IMG/VR virus record: IMGVR_UViG_3300044644_000278
Location: 1 to 24,476 of that record
Origin: a virus
DNA length: 24,476 nt
Reading direction: 5' to 3' (one strand)
Made by a program: the position numbers and the translations under genes. Below, one piece after another: positions 21,273 to 24,476 of this stretch. Position 1 is the first letter of the stretch, and each line of letters opens with the position of its first letter. The notes below the pieces were generated by a model that was not told where the DNA came from, made no database searches, and saw only the letters and a program-made list of their open reading frames with translations.

Positions 21273-22060
21273 TACTTCTCGAACTTCTTAATTAAACTCT
21301 TCACGTATGCGTGTAGTTTCTCTTTGTCTCCAGCGGATGTGAACTTCTTGATATTTCCCATCTGCTTAGGGTTGAAGATGTATTCACCGCCAGTCATCTC
21401 ACCAATCTTAGCTCCATCCTTCATAATGTCGATTGGGTTCTCCTTGTGTGAGAACTTACCTGGTGTCTTCTCTACTTTAGCACCCTTAGCGGCTTTGGGG
21501 ACTTCCTTCTTAGGCATATTAGCTGCAAGAGAAAGTCCAGCTCCTCCGATGGCACTGATACCTCCTGCGATGTTCTGTACCGCTGCTTCCTTAGCGGCCT
21601 GCGCGAAGCCAAGCTCCTGCTGGTAGCGACCTTCCTTGCGGCCCATAGTGGCCTCCTGAGCGCCTGCCAACTGAGACAGAGCCGCAGTCTGACGCTGCTG
21701 TTGCATATCGGCCAAGGACTGCTGTTGTTGTGCTGCGCCTTCGGTGAGAGCACCGAGACCACCTAGCAGCGCACGGCCACCTGCCGCACCCAGAGCCTGA
21801 GTACCACCCGACAGAGCACGATTCACGTTCTCCATCTGGCGATTCATAATGTTCTGGTCGTATGACTCCTTGTACGCCTTGAAGTATTCAGACGGAGTGT
21901 CGAGTGATGGTGCAGACGCACGTACACGCTCTAACTCCTTATTTGCCTTCTTGTTGGCTGCGATGCCGTATGCGACTTGGCCGAGACCAGCAACCGCTTG
22001 CATACCAGCTCCGATTGCGCCTCCGCTAATATACTTCTTGTATGATTTCTTGGACTTCAT
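21272..22060 (-). CDS. Gly/Ala/Gln-rich internal virion protein, 262 aa
   Basis: It starts with a basic stretch (KSKKSYKKY) and a Gly/Ala hydrophobic segment (GGAIGAGMQAVAGLGQVAYG), which could insert in a membrane. Residues about 75-150 are Ala/Gln/Gly-rich helices (GAAQQQQSLADMQQQRQTAA). A second Gly-rich hydrophobic segment is near 165-180 (AGGISAIGGAGLSLAA). The C-terminal ~70 residues form a distinct domain with FSHKENPIDIMKDGAKIGE, TGGEYIFNPKQ and a basic end (LIKKFEK), a pattern I associate with Bacteroidota phage structural proteins. The layout matches small ejection proteins (compare T7 gp14). First gene after the partial structural gene, with a promoter-like box directly upstream. 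Confidence 0.65.
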   Translation of the reverse strand: MKSKKSYKKYISGGAIGAGMQAVAGLGQVAYGIAANKKANKELERVRASAPSLDTPSEYFKAYKESYDQNIMNRQMENVNRALSGGTQALGAAGGRALLGGLGALTEGAAQQQQSLADMQQQRQTAALSQLAGAQEATMGRKEGRYQQELGFAQAAKEAAVQNIAGGISAIGGAGLSLAANMPKKEVPKAAKGAKVEKTPGKFSHKENPIDIMKDGAKIGEMTGGEYIFNPKQMGNIKKFTSAGDKEKLHAYVKSLIKKFEK

Positions 22061-22064
22061 AATA

Positions 22065-22072
22065 CAAAGATA
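22065..22072 (-). promoter_or_regulatory. TAnnTTTG box 4 nt upstream of the 262-aa gene
   Basis: On the - strand TATCTTTG is followed by TATT and then the ATG at 22060. The match is exact. If it is a -7 box, transcription would begin at or next to the A of the start codon, giving a leaderless message. No TTG was found at the usual spacing upstream. Confidence 0.45.
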
Positions 22073-22076
22073 CCTA

Positions 22077-24476
22077 TTAGTTAACTAATTCATTGTGAAG
22101 CATCGAACGGTTGAACACCGTGTTGAATGCGTAAGCCTCCACTGGAGTGGTTAGGCTGTTAGTGAGTGTAATCACGGCGTATGGACCGCGAATCTTGTCT
22201 CCATCTACGGTAGAGTTCGACTTTACAGCAATCGTCTGACCCACGGTAACGACGGTCGTTCCAACGGTTGAGATTGATGTTTTGTTGACGACTCCACTTA
22301 CCGTGAGGTTCGTATCTACAAGCGCTCCGCCAGACACCACCATAACCTGCCCATTGAGCGGGAATGGAATGGCTGAGATGTAGTTGCCTACGCTCGTGAT
22401 GAATCCTCCAGCTATCGGGTCTGAGTTGGTCACAACACCGAGTGGGAAGATGTTTGAGGTCGAGCTAGTGGCCGTGGGGATTGACGCGTAGTACATACCC
22501 TCACGCTTGTCCATAGATGAGATGGTGACGGTTGATTGGTCCCTCGTTTCAACTGAGAAGCTCCACGGTGCGTTGCCCTCGACGCTAACGGCCTCGAATA
22601 TCTTAACCATAGAGTTGTTCTGTGCTGACACCAACTTGATTGAGCTAGCAGTGAACGCGCCGTAGAATGTATTTCTGGTTGAGTCATCCTTGTGAGCCCA
22701 AGCGCCACCGTTCTTGAACGTAATCATTACGTTGTCTACGTAGCATCCAGACTCAGGGATGAATGAGTATCTAGTTCTCCAAGCGCCAGCCTTCACGTCG
22801 TAAGCGATGGTGTCGTCATTGTATGAACCGCTACCAGCACGCTTCTGGAACGAGATGATGTATTCGCTACGCTCTGGGTCCATAACAGCGACAAACTTGA
22901 AGTTCGTGTCGCCGAGTGCTATGGCACCGTTCATCTTGTCTTGGATGTACGAATCAACGCCCTCCTCACTTACTGGAGTGATTCCGTCTGGCCCGAGGCG
23001 TATAACCTTTCCGTTATTTACGTCAGCGAAGTACACGCGACCGAAATGGTTAACCACAGACTCAGGGTGCTTACCGACACCGTAGTCGCCAGCGTAGAAG
23101 CTCTGCGAGCCGATGAAGTTGGTCGATACAGTAACACCGCCACCACCACCGATGTACTCGATGATGTTTCTGTTGATTGGTGCTACTGAACACTTACGCT
23201 CCTGTAGAATCGTGATGGAGTCTCCACCGTCCACGATGTACTGTATGCCACCATAAACTGGCGATAGGTCCACGAAGTTGGCCTGGCCGAGATTGAATGA
23301 TGATAGTGTTAACACCTGAGAGTCCAGAACGTACGGCTCAGAGTAGGTGATTGTCGCCTTTCTGTATACCTGTCCAGCGGTTGGTGCTGGTGCGTTAGGG
23401 CGGCCCACACTAGTGAACTTAGAGTCAGCAAAGTCCGTGATTGAGTTGTCCTCGACGAACATATCCTCGTACTGCGTGGTGACTAGCGGAGTCGTGCTGA
23501 AGTTGGTTATCACGTTCATTTGACGAAGACGATAGTAAGCGTCACCGTTGAACGTCTCAACCACAGCATCGGTAAGGTTAGTGATGTTTGCCAGCGAGTA
23601 CCCACCGTTCGGCGGAACTGAGATTCCAATCTGACCGACTAGGTTGGCGTCAGCCACAGAGAAGATTCTGTTCGTGCCAGACATCTTAACCGATGACACT
23701 CTAACCTCGTATGAGGTGAGCACTCCGAGGATGGTGGTGCTTATCACCAATGCGTCACCGTTCTTGATATCGAGTGCCGTCGTTGCGAAGCCGTCAGATA
23801 CGGTGATGTTTGATGTGCCAGACGTCCAAGTGTAAGAGTAGTCTCTGTCACCCTTATGTCTGTATGTGCCAGATGCGTTCACTACGTCGAACGCTTCGGA
23901 TATCTCTCTGTAGATGTTTACGTCGGTCTGCTTGATTGGTCTGTAAATCTCCACTACGGTATTGTCGTCCCAGAAGTCTGTGTTTCCGAGCACATCAGCC
24001 TTAGTGAAGCCAGAAGCGTCGGCATTCTCAGTAATCTTCAGGAACCATCCAGTCTTTCTGTCGTTGCTTACAGATTCAGTGACTGGCGTATTGGTCGTAT
24101 CGTAATACTCGTATCCAAGAATATCGAATTCGTGACCTACGTATACATTATTACCGCCAGACTCATACTTGATTAGACGGAGCTTGTCCCCCTCGGCAAA
24201 TACGTACTCAACCTTAGCGTTCTTTGCGTCGATGTATGAGTAGGTCTTGCCCTCAAGCGTGCCCATAGACACGTAGATTGCGTTATCCTTCTCAGAGATT
24301 GGAGCACAGAATGCCTCACCAACACTGTATTGCAGGGCGTAATTGTATGACGTGAACGGAGAGTATAGGAGCTGCCACTTGCTGGCCCAGCTAGGAGGAT
24401 TGTGTTTTACCCTAAACTGGAACGATACTGGTCCTCTGCCGTCGGTGTTTCTATCTGAGTACCAAGAGACTTCCTT
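22077..24476 (-). CDS. Large virion structural protein, 5' end cut by window (at least 799 aa)
   Basis: The frame is open without a stop from the right edge of the window, so the in-frame GTG at 24272 is not the real start; the visible part is about 799 residues. The sequence is almost all beta strands with many Gly, Thr, Ser, Asn and aromatic residues, as in tail or adhesion-type virion proteins. A notable segment is DYGVGKHPESVVNHFGRVYF, followed by ADVNNGKVIRLGPDGITPVSEEG, then WRTRYSFIPESG. It resembles the propeller-like repeats of phage tail-hub or stabilisation-type proteins. The exact role cannot be given. It is the first gene of the visible - strand operon and lies 16 nt from the next one. 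Confidence 0.7.
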   Translation of the reverse strand, partial: KEVSWYSDRNTDGRGPVSFQFRVKHNPPSWASKWQLLYSPFTSYNYALQYSVGEAFCAPISEKDNAIYVSMGTLEGKTYSYIDAKNAKVEYVFAEGDKLRLIKYESGGNNVYVGHEFDILGYEYYDTTNTPVTESVSNDRKTGWFLKITENADASGFTKADVLGNTDFWDDNTVVEIYRPIKQTDVNIYREISEAFDVVNASGTYRHKGDRDYSYTWTSGTSNITVSDGFATTALDIKNGDALVISTTILGVLTSYEVRVSSVKMSGTNRIFSVADANLVGQIGISVPPNGGYSLANITNLTDAVVETFNGDAYYRLRQMNVITNFSTTPLVTTQYEDMFVEDNSITDFADSKFTSVGRPNAPAPTAGQVYRKATITYSEPYVLDSQVLTLSSFNLGQANFVDLSPVYGGIQYIVDGGDSITILQERKCSVAPINRNIIEYIGGGGGVTVSTNFIGSQSFYAGDYGVGKHPESVVNHFGRVYFADVNNGKVIRLGPDGITPVSEEGVDSYIQDKMNGAIALGDTNFKFVAVMDPERSEYIISFQKRAGSGSYNDDTIAYDVKAGAWRTRYSFIPESGCYVDNVMITFKNGGAWAHKDDSTRNTFYGAFTASSIKLVSAQNNSMVKIFEAVSVEGNAPWSFSVETRDQSTVTISSMDKREGMYYASIPTATSSTSNIFPLGVVTNSDPIAGGFITSVGNYISAIPFPLNGQVMVVSGGALVDTNLTVSGVVNKTSISTVGTTVVTVGQTIAVKSNSTVDGDKIRGPYAVITLTNSLTTPVEAYAFNTVFNRSMLHNELVN

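Noticed and set aside
24270-24272. GTG as the true start of the structural gene
   Set aside because: The frame continues without a stop to the edge of the window and the upstream residues look like the same beta-rich protein, so the start is outside.
1-24476. CRISPR array, insertion sequence or integrase
   Set aside because: No regularly spaced repeats, terminal inverted repeats, transposase or recombinase motifs (DDE, tyrosine or serine type) were seen.
22077-24476. Assignment of the phage to crAss-like viruses from the GRVYF...GKVIRLGPDGITP segment
   Set aside because: The resemblance is suggestive, but no terminase, capsid or portal gene is in the window to support a family assignment.

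Overview
The window looks like part of the genome of a tailed, probably podovirus-like phage infecting a member of the Bacteroidota. The evidence is a primase-helicase with a BT4734/VirE-type N-terminal domain, promoters of the Bacteroidota type (TTTG, about 20 nt, TAnnTTTG), A-rich start-codon contexts instead of Shine-Dalgarno sites, densely overlapping small genes, and a run of virion proteins. No integrase, terminase, capsid, portal or DNA polymerase gene is visible, so lifestyle and family cannot be settled here. All family names come from motifs read by eye; no database search was possible.

Layout. Positions 1-8079 (+ strand) are an early replication, recombination and nucleotide-metabolism block. 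It holds small unknown proteins, a MazG-like pyrophosphohydrolase, a recombination set (Rad52/ERF-type annealing protein, RecE-like exonuclease, small protein with an SSB-type tail), a small HTH protein, a gamma-glutamylcyclotransferase-like protein, a DUF1599/Nmad1-like protein, the primase-helicase, and two PD-(D/E)XK-type nucleases. A clear intrinsic terminator (8110-8134) ends this block. Positions 8158-11368 (+) carry class I ribonucleotide reductase subunits nrdB and nrdA, separated by a small protein resembling the DNA-binding domain of DnaA. A tRNA-Arg(UCU) and a small zinc-ribbon gene follow.

The two strands converge near 11.85-11.91 kb. From there to the right edge everything is on the - strand. 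In transcription order from the right edge these are: a large structural protein (5' end cut by the window), a 262-aa Gly/Ala/Gln-rich protein, a 449-aa protein, a 2465-aa polyvalent protein with an HEAIH metallopeptidase-like motif and an LPD38-like C-terminal half, a lipoprotein with a C-terminal membrane helix that fits a one-gene spanin, and a 46-aa basic protein. The 262/449/2465 series matches the small-medium-giant pattern of ejected internal virion proteins in podoviruses.

How it fits together. The + strand genes would make and recycle deoxynucleotides (NrdA/NrdB, MazG-like), open and prime the DNA (primase-helicase) and recombine or resolve it (annealing protein, exonuclease, nucleases). 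The - strand genes build the particle, deliver the DNA and probably open the outer membrane at lysis. The tRNA-Arg(UCU) suits the - strand genes, whose sampled arginine codons are mostly AGA/AGG, unlike nrdA. I found no unambiguous new defence or mobile system. The observations most worth a second look are the DnaA-domain-like gene inside the RNR operon, the tRNA/codon split, TAnnTTTG boxes placed almost on start codons, the candidate u-spanin, and the giant peptidase-bearing ejection protein.
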